From: Acinetobacter rudis
GTDB taxonomy: Bacteria; Pseudomonadota; Gammaproteobacteria; Pseudomonadales; Moraxellaceae
DNA length: 64,000 nucleotides
Assembly (NCBI RefSeq): GCF_031157835.1
Contig: NZ_JAVIDR010000012.1
Coordinates: 30,740 to 94,739 of the forward strand
Reading direction: 5' to 3'
Shown here: one piece after another, positions 7,843 to 16,737 of the stretch
Layout of the letters: every line of letters starts with the position of its first letter
Numbering within the stretch: the stretch's first letter is position 1
The notes under the pieces: model-generated
Told to the model about the DNA's origin: nothing
What the model saw: only the letters and a program-made list of their open reading frames with translations
The model's database searches: none
Translations under genes and position numbers: made by a program

Positions 7843-9903
7843 ATGAATAAAAATAATGACTTAAATGATCCCTATCAAGGCCTAAAAGAAATCACCATTC
7901 GTGGCATCTTACTTGGTATCTGTATTACTCTCATCTTCACAGCTTCCAACATTTATCTAGGTTTAAAGGTTGGACTCACCTTTGCAACCTCCATTCCTGC
8001 TGCTGTTCTTTCAATGGCAGTACTCAGATTTGCTAAAGATAGCAACATTATTGAAAATAATATGGTGCAAACCCAAGCCTCAGCTGCGGGTACTTTATCT
8101 TCTGTTATTTTTGTTTTACCTGGCTTATTAATGCTGGGTTATTGGCAATCTTTTCCATTTTGGCAAACCACCCTAATCTGCCTAAGCGGTGGCATATTAG
8201 GCGTGATCTTTAGTATTCCATTACGTTACGTGATGGTGGTCAACAGCACGCTTCCTTACCCAGAAGGCATTGCTGCTGCAGAAATATTAAAAAATGGAGC
8301 ACGCGGTGTGGTTGCCAATCAATATGGTGAATGCATTCAGGAACCATTAGCAAACCATAACCAACAATCCATCAAAGAGATTCTCTATGGTGGCCTTCTT
8401 GCTGCTGGTGTCAGTTTCTGTAGTAATGGGCTACGTATTATTGGCGATAGTGCTAGCTATTGGTTCAAGTTTGGCAATAGTATCTTCCAGCTCCCTATCG
8501 GTTTTTCACTTGCACTGCTTGGTGCAGGTTCACTAATCAATCTCGCCTCTGGCGTTGCCGTACTTATTGGTACAGTCATCGCTTGGGGAATTGCCGTTCC
8601 TTATTTTACAGGTATTAGTGCACCAGCAATTGATCTAAATATGGTCGATTTTGCTCAACAAATTTGGGCTGAAAAAGTCCGTATGATTGGGGTAGGCACA
8701 CTCGGTATTGCTGCTATTTGGACACTTCTTACACTTTTTAAACCTATGCTCGAAGGCATCCGCCTTTCATTCACTTCTTTTTTTGAATCTAACCAAGTTG
8801 TCAAACGTAGCCGCGCGGAAACAGACTTAAGTCCTCGCACCATGTTAGTCCTCATTGTGCTTATGGGATTTATTCTCTTTTTTACTTTTGCCCATTTTGT
8901 TATTGCCTCCACCCTTTCACCAATAACAGCTTGGGGTATTGTCTTACTACTGACGCTATTTACAATGCTAATGGGCTTTTTAGTTGCAGCTGCCTGTGGC
9001 TATATGGCGGGTTTAGTTGGTTCATCTTCAAGCCCAATTTCCAGTATAGGTATTTTGGCTATCTTGGCATTTTCAATCATCCTTTTCCTTATTGGCCAGC
9101 AACAAGGACTATTACAAAGTATCGAAAACCAACAGTTTCTAACAGCTCTCGCTTTATTTGCAAGTACAGCAGTTATTGCTATTGCCTGTATTTCAAATGA
9201 CAATCTACAAGATTTGAAAACAGGTTACCTGATCTATGCAACCCCTGCGAAACAACAAATTGCCTTAATTATTGGCTGTATTGCTGGCGCAATTGTTATT
9301 GCACCTGTCTTAGACCTACTTTACCAAGCCTATGGATTTACTGGCACTTTGCCACGTAGTGATATGGACCCTCAACAAGCTTTAGCAGCACCACAAGCGC
9401 TGTTAATTCGTACTATTGCTCAAGGTATTTTCACTCAACAACTTGAATGGACTTATATTCTCATTGGTGTTGCCCTTGGGATTATTCTGATCATTATTGA
9501 CACACTTATAAAAGCATTCAGTCATAATCATATGAGTATGCCCGTCCTTGCCGTAGGTATGGGTATTTACCTTCCTCCAGCAATTAACACCCCCTTATTT
9601 ATTGGTGCATTAATGTTTTGGTGGATTAAACAACGTGCTACTCAAAGTCCTTTTAATCAAGATGGAAGCTATCTTAAAAATGTTGAACGGCGCGGTACAC
9701 TCTTTGCAGCAGGTTTAATTGTTGGAGAGAGTTTAATGGGAATTTTCATGGCCCTCGTTATCGTCATTTCACTCAATATGGGTAAAGGTGACGCACCATT
9801 AGCACTAAAGCTTGAAAACTGGAGTGTAATGTCACAATGGCTAGGGCTCGCTTGTATCATTACCACCATCATTATCTTTATTCAGCGTTGTTTAAGAAAG
9901 TAA
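7843..9903 (+). CDS. OPT family oligopeptide transporter
   Basis: Large inner-membrane protein of 686 residues with about 14-16 hydrophobic segments, of the OPT superfamily (prokaryotic peptide type). The N-terminus has the family's ITIRGILLGICITLIFTASN-like stretch and NIYLGLKVGLTFATSIPAAVLS, and TLPYPEGIAAAEILK around 140 is a strong OPT signature. Proton-driven uptake of short peptides is the family role; substrates here are unknown. ATG start with AAGGA upstream. It stands alone, with a GC-rich terminator 14 bp after the stop. Confidence 0.9.
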   Translation: MNKNNDLNDPYQGLKEITIRGILLGICITLIFTASNIYLGLKVGLTFATSIPAAVLSMAVLRFAKDSNIIENNMVQTQASAAGTLSSVIFVLPGLLMLGYWQSFPFWQTTLICLSGGILGVIFSIPLRYVMVVNSTLPYPEGIAAAEILKNGARGVVANQYGECIQEPLANHNQQSIKEILYGGLLAAGVSFCSNGLRIIGDSASYWFKFGNSIFQLPIGFSLALLGAGSLINLASGVAVLIGTVIAWGIAVPYFTGISAPAIDLNMVDFAQQIWAEKVRMIGVGTLGIAAIWTLLTLFKPMLEGIRLSFTSFFESNQVVKRSRAETDLSPRTMLVLIVLMGFILFFTFAHFVIASTLSPITAWGIVLLLTLFTMLMGFLVAAACGYMAGLVGSSSSPISSIGILAILAFSIILFLIGQQQGLLQSIENQQFLTALALFASTAVIAIACISNDNLQDLKTGYLIYATPAKQQIALIIGCIAGAIVIAPVLDLLYQAYGFTGTLPRSDMDPQQALAAPQALLIRTIAQGIFTQQLEWTYILIGVALGIILIIIDTLIKAFSHNHMSMPVLAVGMGIYLPPAINTPLFIGALMFWWIKQRATQSPFNQDGSYLKNVERRGTLFAAGLIVGESLMGIFMALVIVISLNMGKGDAPLALKLENWSVMSQWLGLACIITTIIIFIQRCLRK

Positions 9904-9916
9904 AATCAATGCATTA

Positions 9917-9947
9917 TCCCCCCTCTTCTTATACCAGCAAGAGGGGG
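9917..9947 (+). terminator. Intrinsic terminator after the OPT gene
   Basis: CCCCCTCTT pairs with AAGAGGGGG to give a 9-bp GC-rich stem. No long T-run follows, but position and strength fit a terminator between convergent genes. Confidence 0.6.
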
Positions 9948-9995
9948 CCAACTTCAATTACTTCTCATTGAGTATTAAACTAGAAATACCAATGC

Positions 9996-10478
9996 TCAGC
10001 TAACTTTTCGACCTTCAACAAAAGTATTTTTCACACGTACTGATTTCACCATATAGGCAATCCAAATTATGCTGTATATTGCTGAACGAAAAAAATCTTT
10101 ATCAAAAATTTGAATGTGTTCTGTCGGATCTAAAAGTGAGAAAACATAAACCACAGGTATCATTGTAATAAAGGAAATGATTTGTATCGTGATAAAAGCT
10201 ATAGGAAATAAATAATGCTTTTTAAAAAACAAATAAATTAAATATAAATATGCAGCAATTAATAAACCATTTGCAGCTACTACTCCCCACAGCATTTGTT
10301 TCATTTTTTCATTATAAATTTCAGGCTGATACTCCGTAAGAAATACCCACATCTCATTGTTTAAAAGATTAGGTAAAGGAAATACCATATAAATCAGTGC
10401 GCCGATGGAGAGAAATAAACCTATTCCCACCACAATTAACCATCCACCTAAACCTTTTAATTCTTCACTTTTACTCAT
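9996..10478 (-). CDS. DUF2569 family membrane protein
   Basis: A 160-residue integral membrane protein of the DUF2569 family, recognised by the N-terminal LKGLGGWLIVVGIGLFLS motif and four transmembrane segments (about 12-32, 65-85, 90-112 and 127-145). No function is known. The ATG at 10478 is used; a TTG two codons earlier is also possible and is better spaced from an AAAGG ribosome site. It lies downstream of acnD on the same strand, but a double terminator separates them. Confidence 0.75.
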   Translation of the reverse strand: MSKSEELKGLGGWLIVVGIGLFLSIGALIYMVFPLPNLLNNEMWVFLTEYQPEIYNEKMKQMLWGVVAANGLLIAAYLYLIYLFFKKHYLFPIAFITIQIISFITMIPVVYVFSLLDPTEHIQIFDKDFFRSAIYSIIWIAYMVKSVRVKNTFVEGRKVS

Positions 10479-10527
10479 TTTCAATTAACCTTTTACTTAA
10501 TTATTGTGATAAGTTTCTCATTATAAT

Positions 10528-10558
10528 AAAAATCCTAGAGATTAACTCTAGGATTTTT
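10528..10558. terminator. Hairpin between acnD and DUF2569 gene
   Basis: AAAATCCTAGAG and CTCTAGGATTTT form a long stem with A and T tracts on the two sides, usable in both directions. Confidence 0.7.
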
Positions 10559-10575
10559 AAATATTAAAATTAATG

Positions 10576-10604
10576 AAATACCTTTAAAGATTTAAAGGTA
10601 TTTT
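10576..10604 (-). terminator. Terminator immediately after acnD
   Basis: AAATACCTTTAAA pairs with TTTAAAGGTATTT, five bases past the acnD stop. It is the first of two consecutive hairpins. Confidence 0.65.
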
Positions 10605-10608
10605 ACGC

Positions 10609-13203
10609 TTAGGCAACTTGTCCTTCTAAGAAGTCTTGAGCAAAGCGCTGTAATACACCACCAGCCTCATAAACATGTACTTCTTCTTCTGTATCTAAAC
10701 GACAAGTCACAGGAACTTCAACGTTTTCACCATTACTGCGTTCAATGACTAAAGTCAGATCTGAGCGCGGCGCAATATTACCAATAACACTATATAACTC
10801 AGTGCCATCTAGTTTTAATGTTTTACGATCTGTTCCTGCTTTAAATTCGAGTGGAAGCACCCCCATACCTACAAGGTTAGTACGGTGAATACGCTCAAAA
10901 CCTTCTGCAACAATCGCTTCTACACCTGCCAAACGAACACCTTTTGCAGCCCAATCACGGCTTGAACCTTGACCATAATCAGCCCCCGCAACAATAATCA
11001 AAGGCTGTTTACGATTCATGTAGGTTTCAATTGCTTCCCACATACGCATGACTTTGCCTTCTGGTTCAACACGAGCCAATGAACCTTGTTTAACAGTGCC
11101 ATCAGTATTCAGAACCATTTCATTAAACAATTTAGGGTTAGCCAATGTCGCACGTTGCGCAGTTAAATGATCACCGCGATGTGTCGCATAAGAGTTAAAG
11201 TCCTCTTCTGGGAGACCCATTTTATCTAAATACTCACCAGCAGCACTGTCCATAATAATGGCATTTGATGGTGACAAATGGTCAGTAGTAATGTTGTCAG
11301 GGAGAATTGCCAATGGACGCATATGGCTTAAAGTACGTGGTGCAGCCAATGCACCTTCCCAATACGGTGGGCGACGAATATAAGTACTTTGAGGGCGCCA
11401 ATCATAAAGTGGGCTGTCTGCCTGTTCATTTTCGCCCAAATCGAACATTGGAATATAGACTTTGCGGAACTGGTCTGGCTTCACAGAGGTCTTTACTAGA
11501 GCATCAATTTCAGCATCTGAAGGCCAAATATCTTTGAGATAAACTGGCTGACCATTTTGGTCTGTACCCAAAGCATCTTTTTCAATATCTAGACGAATCG
11601 TACCTGCAATTGCATAAGCAACAACCAATGGCGGAGAAGCCAAGAATGCTTGTTTTGCATAAGGGTGAATACGACCATCAAAGTTTCGGTTACCAGACAA
11701 TACCGCTGTAGCGTATAGATCACGATCAATAATTTCTTGTTGAATCTTTGGATCGAGTGCGCCTGACATCCCATTACAGGTTGTACATGCATAAGCAACA
11801 ATACCAAACCCTAGTTTTTCCAGATCTTTTAATACGCCAGCTTCTTCTAAATACAAAGCAGCCGCTTTAGAGCCTGGTGCAAACGAAGACTTCACCCAAG
11901 GTTTACGAAGCAAACCAAGCGCATTAGCTTTACGAGCTAATAGACCAGCCGCAACGGTATTACGAGGATTCGAGGTATTGGTACATGAAGTAATCGCAGC
12001 AATAATAATTGCACCATCAGGCATTAAACCATCTGTACGGTTTTCTACAACACCAGCAATACCTTTATCTTTGAGCTCACTTGTTGCAACACGTGCATGT
12101 GGGTTAGATGGGCCTGCAATATTACGTGTTACTTTAGATAGGTCAAAACGTAAAACTCGTGGGTATTGAGCTTGCTTCATGTCACTTGCCCAAAGGCCTA
12201 TTTCTTTAGCATAGCTTTCAACTAATTTAACTTGTTCAGATTCACGGCCAGTTAATGTTAAATAATCAATAGTATTTTCATCGATATAGAACATTGCTGC
12301 TGTAGCGCCGTATTCTGGCGTCATATTAGAAATCGTCGCACGATCTCCCACCGACATACTATCAGCACCCTCACCAAAGAACTCAAGATATGCACCAACT
12401 ACACGTTCTTTACGTAAAAATGCTGTTAATTCTAATACGATATCAGTTGCAGTAATGCCTGCTTGACGTTGTCCAACTAATTCAACACCAATAATATCTG
12501 GCAGACGCATCCATGATGCACGGCCTAACATCACATTTTCTGCTTCTAAACCACCAACACCAACAGAGATTACCCCTAGTGCGTCGGTATGTGGCGTATG
12601 TGAGTCCGTTCCTACACAAGTATCAGGGAAAGCAACACCTTGACGTGCTTGAATCACTGGTGACATTTTTTCTAAGTTAATTTGATGCATGATGCCGTTC
12701 CCTGCTGGAATAACATCAACATTTTCAAATGCAGTTTTTGTCCATTCAATAAAATGGAAACGATCTTCATTACGACGGTCTTCTACTGCACGGTTTTTTG
12801 CAAAAGCATCAGGATCAAAGCCACCATATTCAACAGCCAATGAGTGGTCGACAATTAACTGGGTCGGCACCACTGGATTAACTTTAGCTGGATCACCACC
12901 TTGATCTGCAATCGCATCTCGTAACCCTGCCAAATCAACCAAGGCTGTTTGTCCCAAAATATCATGACAAACCACGCGTGCTGGATACCATGGAAAATCG
13001 TGCTCTTGTTTATTTTCAATCAACTGTTTTAATGATTGTTCTAAAAGCGCTGGATCACAACGACGAACCAATTGTTCAGCTAAGACTTTTGAAGTATATG
13101 GCAATTTTACATATGCGCCTGGCTGGATATCTTCGACTGCTTGACGCACATCGTAATAGTCTAGCTGGGTAGATTGCAGTGGTTTACGATAATTCGTATT
13201 CAT
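10609..13203 (-). CDS. acnD: Fe/S-dependent 2-methylisocitrate dehydratase AcnD
   Basis: Aconitase-superfamily enzyme of 864 residues, the usual AcnD length (AcnA is nearer 890-920). In the 2-methylcitrate cycle AcnD acts with PrpF to turn 2-methylcitrate into 2-methyl-cis-aconitate. The [4Fe-4S] ligands are visible: Cys407 in SCTNTSNP and Cys473/Cys476 in CTTCNG. The N-terminus (YRKPLQSTQLDYYDVRQAV) and VVCHDILGQTALVDLAGLRDA are AcnD-type. No prpB, prpC or prpF lies nearby, so it may instead serve as a general aconitase. It is divergent from ygfZ. ATG start with GAGG ten bases upstream. Confidence 0.85.
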   Translation of the reverse strand: MNTNYRKPLQSTQLDYYDVRQAVEDIQPGAYVKLPYTSKVLAEQLVRRCDPALLEQSLKQLIENKQEHDFPWYPARVVCHDILGQTALVDLAGLRDAIADQGGDPAKVNPVVPTQLIVDHSLAVEYGGFDPDAFAKNRAVEDRRNEDRFHFIEWTKTAFENVDVIPAGNGIMHQINLEKMSPVIQARQGVAFPDTCVGTDSHTPHTDALGVISVGVGGLEAENVMLGRASWMRLPDIIGVELVGQRQAGITATDIVLELTAFLRKERVVGAYLEFFGEGADSMSVGDRATISNMTPEYGATAAMFYIDENTIDYLTLTGRESEQVKLVESYAKEIGLWASDMKQAQYPRVLRFDLSKVTRNIAGPSNPHARVATSELKDKGIAGVVENRTDGLMPDGAIIIAAITSCTNTSNPRNTVAAGLLARKANALGLLRKPWVKSSFAPGSKAAALYLEEAGVLKDLEKLGFGIVAYACTTCNGMSGALDPKIQQEIIDRDLYATAVLSGNRNFDGRIHPYAKQAFLASPPLVVAYAIAGTIRLDIEKDALGTDQNGQPVYLKDIWPSDAEIDALVKTSVKPDQFRKVYIPMFDLGENEQADSPLYDWRPQSTYIRRPPYWEGALAAPRTLSHMRPLAILPDNITTDHLSPSNAIIMDSAAGEYLDKMGLPEEDFNSYATHRGDHLTAQRATLANPKLFNEMVLNTDGTVKQGSLARVEPEGKVMRMWEAIETYMNRKQPLIIVAGADYGQGSSRDWAAKGVRLAGVEAIVAEGFERIHRTNLVGMGVLPLEFKAGTDRKTLKLDGTELYSVIGNIAPRSDLTLVIERSNGENVEVPVTCRLDTEEEVHVYEAGGVLQRFAQDFLEGQVA

Positions 13204-13460
13204 AGTTTAGTGCCTCGTGCATCGTTATTTTCAGACCCTGTAATGGGTGTATCATTAGTATGAGTTCGAGGGCATTGTACGCTGTGGAAAACCCATTTCC
13301 CAAATCCTTTATATTTCATATAGTTAAGTACAAAAACAGGGGTTTTGGAAACAAGTAGTTACACTTAACTGGTTTTTTTTAATAGAACTGGGTATTTTTT
13401 TGAAAAATATGTAAAAATCATTCTTATTCTTTAGTCTTAGATTTCAACTTGCGAGTCCTT

Positions 13461-14183
13461 ATGTCGAGTTTAGCTTTCTCATCGTTCAGCCTTACTGGCC
13501 TAGATGCACAGAAATTTCTACAAGGTCAATTGACCCTAAATACGGAGGCTCTCGCTGAGAATGTCACGCATTACACGGCGATTTGTAATCTAAAAGGACG
13601 AATCTTATTTGGTTTATGGTTAAAAAAAATCAATACTGAACATTTTGAAATTGTCTCAACCCAAGACCAAGCAGAAGCTTTAGCCTTGCATATCAAAAAG
13701 TATGGTGCCTTCTCCAAAATGAAGCTTGAAGCCACTGGAGTGGTTTACCCTCAAGTCAAAGGAATTCAAACAGAATTTTCAAGCAATGAAAGCGATATTA
13801 CTGCTTGGGAAGAACAAGCGATTAGCTCTGGGCAAGCGTGGATCACAGCGGCAACAGCTGAACTTTTTCAACCACAAGAATTACGTTTACATCAACGTGA
13901 TGGTGTGCATTTTGACAAAGGTTGTTATTTGGGCCAAGAAATCGTGGCACGCCTTTGGTTCAAAGCACAGCCCAAAAGTTGGTTACATCTCATTCAAGGT
14001 CAAGGTGAAGCCCCAGCGCCCGCTACACAACTCAGTAATCATGTTCAAATTGTCAACAGTATGAGCACAAGTCATGGTTATATTGCTTTGGTCATTGCTA
14101 AACCTGATGCATTGCATGAGCTAGATCTCATAAATATCGACTTACCAGAACCACTGAATGGTAGTGTTGCACGCCCACAATAA
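13461..14183 (+). CDS. ygfZ: YgfZ/GcvT-like folate-binding iron-sulfur maintenance protein
   Basis: A 240-residue tetrahydrofolate-binding protein related to the glycine-cleavage T protein, needed in E. coli for full activity of several Fe/S enzymes. The signature K-G-C-Y-x-G-Q-E is present as KGCYLGQEIVARLWF with the key Cys at 155; the usual Thr after Tyr is Leu here. The N-terminal FLQGQLTLN motif is also typical. The ATG at 13461 is preferred over a TTG four codons upstream. It is divergent from the Fe/S enzyme acnD and followed 11 bp later by the DKNYY-type gene. Confidence 0.87.
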   Translation: MSSLAFSSFSLTGLDAQKFLQGQLTLNTEALAENVTHYTAICNLKGRILFGLWLKKINTEHFEIVSTQDQAEALALHIKKYGAFSKMKLEATGVVYPQVKGIQTEFSSNESDITAWEEQAISSGQAWITAATAELFQPQELRLHQRDGVHFDKGCYLGQEIVARLWFKAQPKSWLHLIQGQGEAPAPATQLSNHVQIVNSMSTSHGYIALVIAKPDALHELDLINIDLPEPLNGSVARPQ

Positions 14184-14194
14184 ATACTAGACAT

Positions 14195-15607
14195 ATGCAA
14201 AAAAGAAATCTGATCGTTTATGTTTTCTTGGGCAGCGTTATTTTGGCTGTGGCTGGGTTCATTTCTGGTTTTTTACTTGAAAAAGACCAAGTATCAAGTA
14301 TTGAACTCAGCCATCATGGCCAATCCATTCAGAACAGCATTTATACGCGCTATCAGGGAAAAATTTACGCCAGTGTGCCAAGTAACGGTGATTATGTTAT
14401 TCCCCAAGCAGATCCTCAAAGCTTTCACAGTTTAAACAGTGATGGTCGCTATCAGAATCGACAATTTGCTGTTGATCGGCAATATGCTTACTGTGGAAAT
14501 TTAGTTGTTGCTGGTTTTAATCCTAAAAAGACTCAAGCACTAGATCACAACTATTTCTCTGATGGTCAAAATACAGTGTATTGCGCATCAATGAGCCAAC
14601 GTAATCCTGATTTATCTGGTTTTTCAGAAATTAAACAGACTTGGTTATATGGTTGGGGCTTTGCCAATAAACCGCAAACCTATATCTATGAACAGGTTCG
14701 TTTAGCCCCTTCAGCACAACCCTATACGGCTATTTTAGATGCCGACATCTTAAGCAATGGACAGAAAGTGTATTATAAAGGTCTAGAAATGCCAGAGGCC
14801 AATCCAGCACAACTTAGCGCCATTGTTGTACCACAAGATGATCAATCAATACGCTTAAGTTATGAGTTTTTTAAAGACCATAAATCAGTGTATTTTAAGC
14901 ACAATAAACTTGCATTAGCCTCCAACGATCAACTTTATAGTTTCTATATTGATGGTTTAGACCAAGCCTATTTGTATGACCCAACGCAAGGACAAGTTTT
15001 TGTTAACCATCTAGCTTTTAATAAAAAATTAGCGCCTTATCAAGTTATAAGTCATTATGGTGGTCATGTTAATCACGCCCTCTTTCTCTCTAAAAGCGGC
15101 GTTTATTATTATGACAATCAAACAAAACAGATAGAACGAGCAGCTGATAATCCCTTTAATATGGGACAATGGCAAGAAATAGCACCACTAATTTTTAGTT
15201 ACAACAACCAAACCTATTTCTTACAAGGTTCAGAGCGTTGGGGTGGACGTAAAGGCCCTGGACTTATTTCACGCTCAACACATCTATACCAGCTAGAAGA
15301 TGCAGCTACAGGCCCATGGGAGAAAGTGGCGAATGTCACCACTCATCACTATGCAGAAGTTTGGAAGAAAGGGAATCAATACTACTATTTTGATCGACTA
15401 GGTTCTACACAGCTCATTCAACAAACACTCTATCTGATTGCAGATCGTGAAACGCTGAATCACTTAATACATGATGAGTTAAGACCTGATGACATAAGAC
15501 AATTGGTGCGAAATGACAAATTACTCGCTGTCAAAGCAAAAGAGATTTTAAAAGCAACAACGCAATATCGAAAGCTGCTATTTGGCTTTATTGCACTACC
15601 CTTCTAG
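14195..15607 (+). CDS. DKNYY-type repeat protein, membrane-anchored
   Basis: A 470-residue protein with one N-terminal membrane segment (about 6-28) and a long extracytoplasmic region. It contains recurring D-x-x-x-x-Y/YY units typical of DKNYY-family repeats (VDRQYAYCG, DGQNTVYC, NGQKVYYKG, DHKSVYFKH, SKSGVYYYDN, KGNQYYYFDR). The function of the family is unknown. Two Cys in the exported part (CGNLV, YCAS) could form a disulfide. It starts 11 bp after ygfZ and is followed by dsbC, so the three may be co-transcribed. Confidence 0.6.
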   Translation: MQKRNLIVYVFLGSVILAVAGFISGFLLEKDQVSSIELSHHGQSIQNSIYTRYQGKIYASVPSNGDYVIPQADPQSFHSLNSDGRYQNRQFAVDRQYAYCGNLVVAGFNPKKTQALDHNYFSDGQNTVYCASMSQRNPDLSGFSEIKQTWLYGWGFANKPQTYIYEQVRLAPSAQPYTAILDADILSNGQKVYYKGLEMPEANPAQLSAIVVPQDDQSIRLSYEFFKDHKSVYFKHNKLALASNDQLYSFYIDGLDQAYLYDPTQGQVFVNHLAFNKKLAPYQVISHYGGHVNHALFLSKSGVYYYDNQTKQIERAADNPFNMGQWQEIAPLIFSYNNQTYFLQGSERWGGRKGPGLISRSTHLYQLEDAATGPWEKVANVTTHHYAEVWKKGNQYYYFDRLGSTQLIQQTLYLIADRETLNHLIHDELRPDDIRQLVRNDKLLAVKAKEILKATTQYRKLLFGFIALPF

Positions 15608-15689
15608 AAATAGGGATATTACAATTCATTTCTTTTCTTTAAAATCGAGTTTTGGCAATATGACCAAATTGATTTTGAAGAGAATGAAG

Positions 15690-16397
15690 ATGAAATCTTG
15701 GCTCAGTGTTTTGCTACTCAGTATTGCCACTTTAGGCACTGCTCATGCGGACATCGCAACAGTACAAAAAAATTTAAAAACAAATTTCCCTGATATTCCA
15801 GTAAATAGCGTAAATACAACCCAATTCAAAGATATTTATGAAGTTTATATGGGCGGAAGAATTGTCTATACCAATGATGACGCAAAATACTTTTTGGTGG
15901 GTAATCTAATTGATCTACCCAACCAAGTGAATATCACTGAACAACGCCAACAAGTACTCAGCAGCATTGATGTTTCAAAATTACCGCTCAATCAGGCTAT
16001 AAAAAAAGTTAAAGGTAAGGGACAACGAGTAATCTATTTATTTAGTGATCCTGACTGCCCATACTGTAAAAAATTAGAAGCAGAATTGGATAAAGTGGAT
16101 AACCTTACGATTTATTTATTTATAAATCCTATCACCTCTCTACATCCAACGGCAGATAAGACCTCAAAACAAATTTGGTGTTCAAGTCAGCCATATCAAG
16201 CATGGACAGATTACACGTTGAAAGGCATAGCCCCAACAGCGAAAGATAGTTGTAAAAATCCAATTGATAAAAATCTTGAATTGGCCAAAAAGCTCGAAGT
16301 TACAGGCACACCAACCTTTTTCCTAAAAGATGGCCGCCGTATTTCTGGTGCCCTACCTGCGACTGAACTTGAAATGATGTTAAATGAAATTAAATAA
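15690..16397 (+). CDS. dsbC: Periplasmic thiol:disulfide interchange protein DsbC
   Basis: Protein-disulfide isomerase of the periplasm, 235 residues. It has a cleavable signal peptide (MKSWLSVLLLSIATLGTAHA), an N-terminal dimerisation domain with VYMGGRIVYTNDDAKYFLVGN, and a thioredoxin-fold domain with active site C123-P-Y-C126 in SDPDCPYCKK and the cis-Pro loop TGTPTFFL. A second Cys pair (WCSS, DSCKN) matches the structural disulfide of DsbC. Of several in-frame starts, the ATG at 15690 is chosen because GAAGAG lies seven bases upstream and it gives a clean signal peptide. Confidence 0.9.
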   Translation: MKSWLSVLLLSIATLGTAHADIATVQKNLKTNFPDIPVNSVNTTQFKDIYEVYMGGRIVYTNDDAKYFLVGNLIDLPNQVNITEQRQQVLSSIDVSKLPLNQAIKKVKGKGQRVIYLFSDPDCPYCKKLEAELDKVDNLTIYLFINPITSLHPTADKTSKQIWCSSQPYQAWTDYTLKGIAPTAKDSCKNPIDKNLELAKKLEVTGTPTFFLKDGRRISGALPATELEMMLNEIK

Positions 16398-16422
16398 CGA
16401 TTCATTGCTGAGTTAATTGCAT

Positions 16423-16453
16423 TAAAAGAGACATCACAAAGATGTCTCTTTTT
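16423..16453 (+). terminator. Intrinsic terminator after dsbC
   Basis: AAAAGAGACATC pairs with GATGTCTCTTTT around an ACAAA loop, followed by a T-run. Confidence 0.85.
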
Positions 16454-16737
16454 ATTTCACGGAGACATTTTGTATCAGCTCAAATCACTTCTAAAAATAA
16501 TCGTATAAACACCAGTAAAGCTTAAAAATATACTCCTAATTAAAATAACTCGACTCAAATTTTAGTTTTCTTCATTGACTATGCTTCTCAGTTCAACTAA
16601 ATATTCTTTCATATTATTCATCAACTTAGGCTATTTATAATTCATTGCATTTTATCTTCTCTCTTTAAATCGGGATTCATTAAGCTGCAATGATGATTTC
16701 TCATACTCAATAAACCCTATCTAATGATTTAATATTC
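16454..16737. other. Intergenic region before the phytase-like lipoprotein
   Basis: Together with the dsbC terminator this makes a 340-bp gap. It is AT-rich with no open reading frame of note. It must hold the promoter of the downstream lipoprotein, but I see no convincing -35/-10 pair or operator. Confidence 0.5.

Noticed and set aside
15582..15689. Longer dsbC N-terminus starting inside the DKNYY gene
   Set aside because: Would bury the signal peptide; the ribosome site fits the ATG at 15690.
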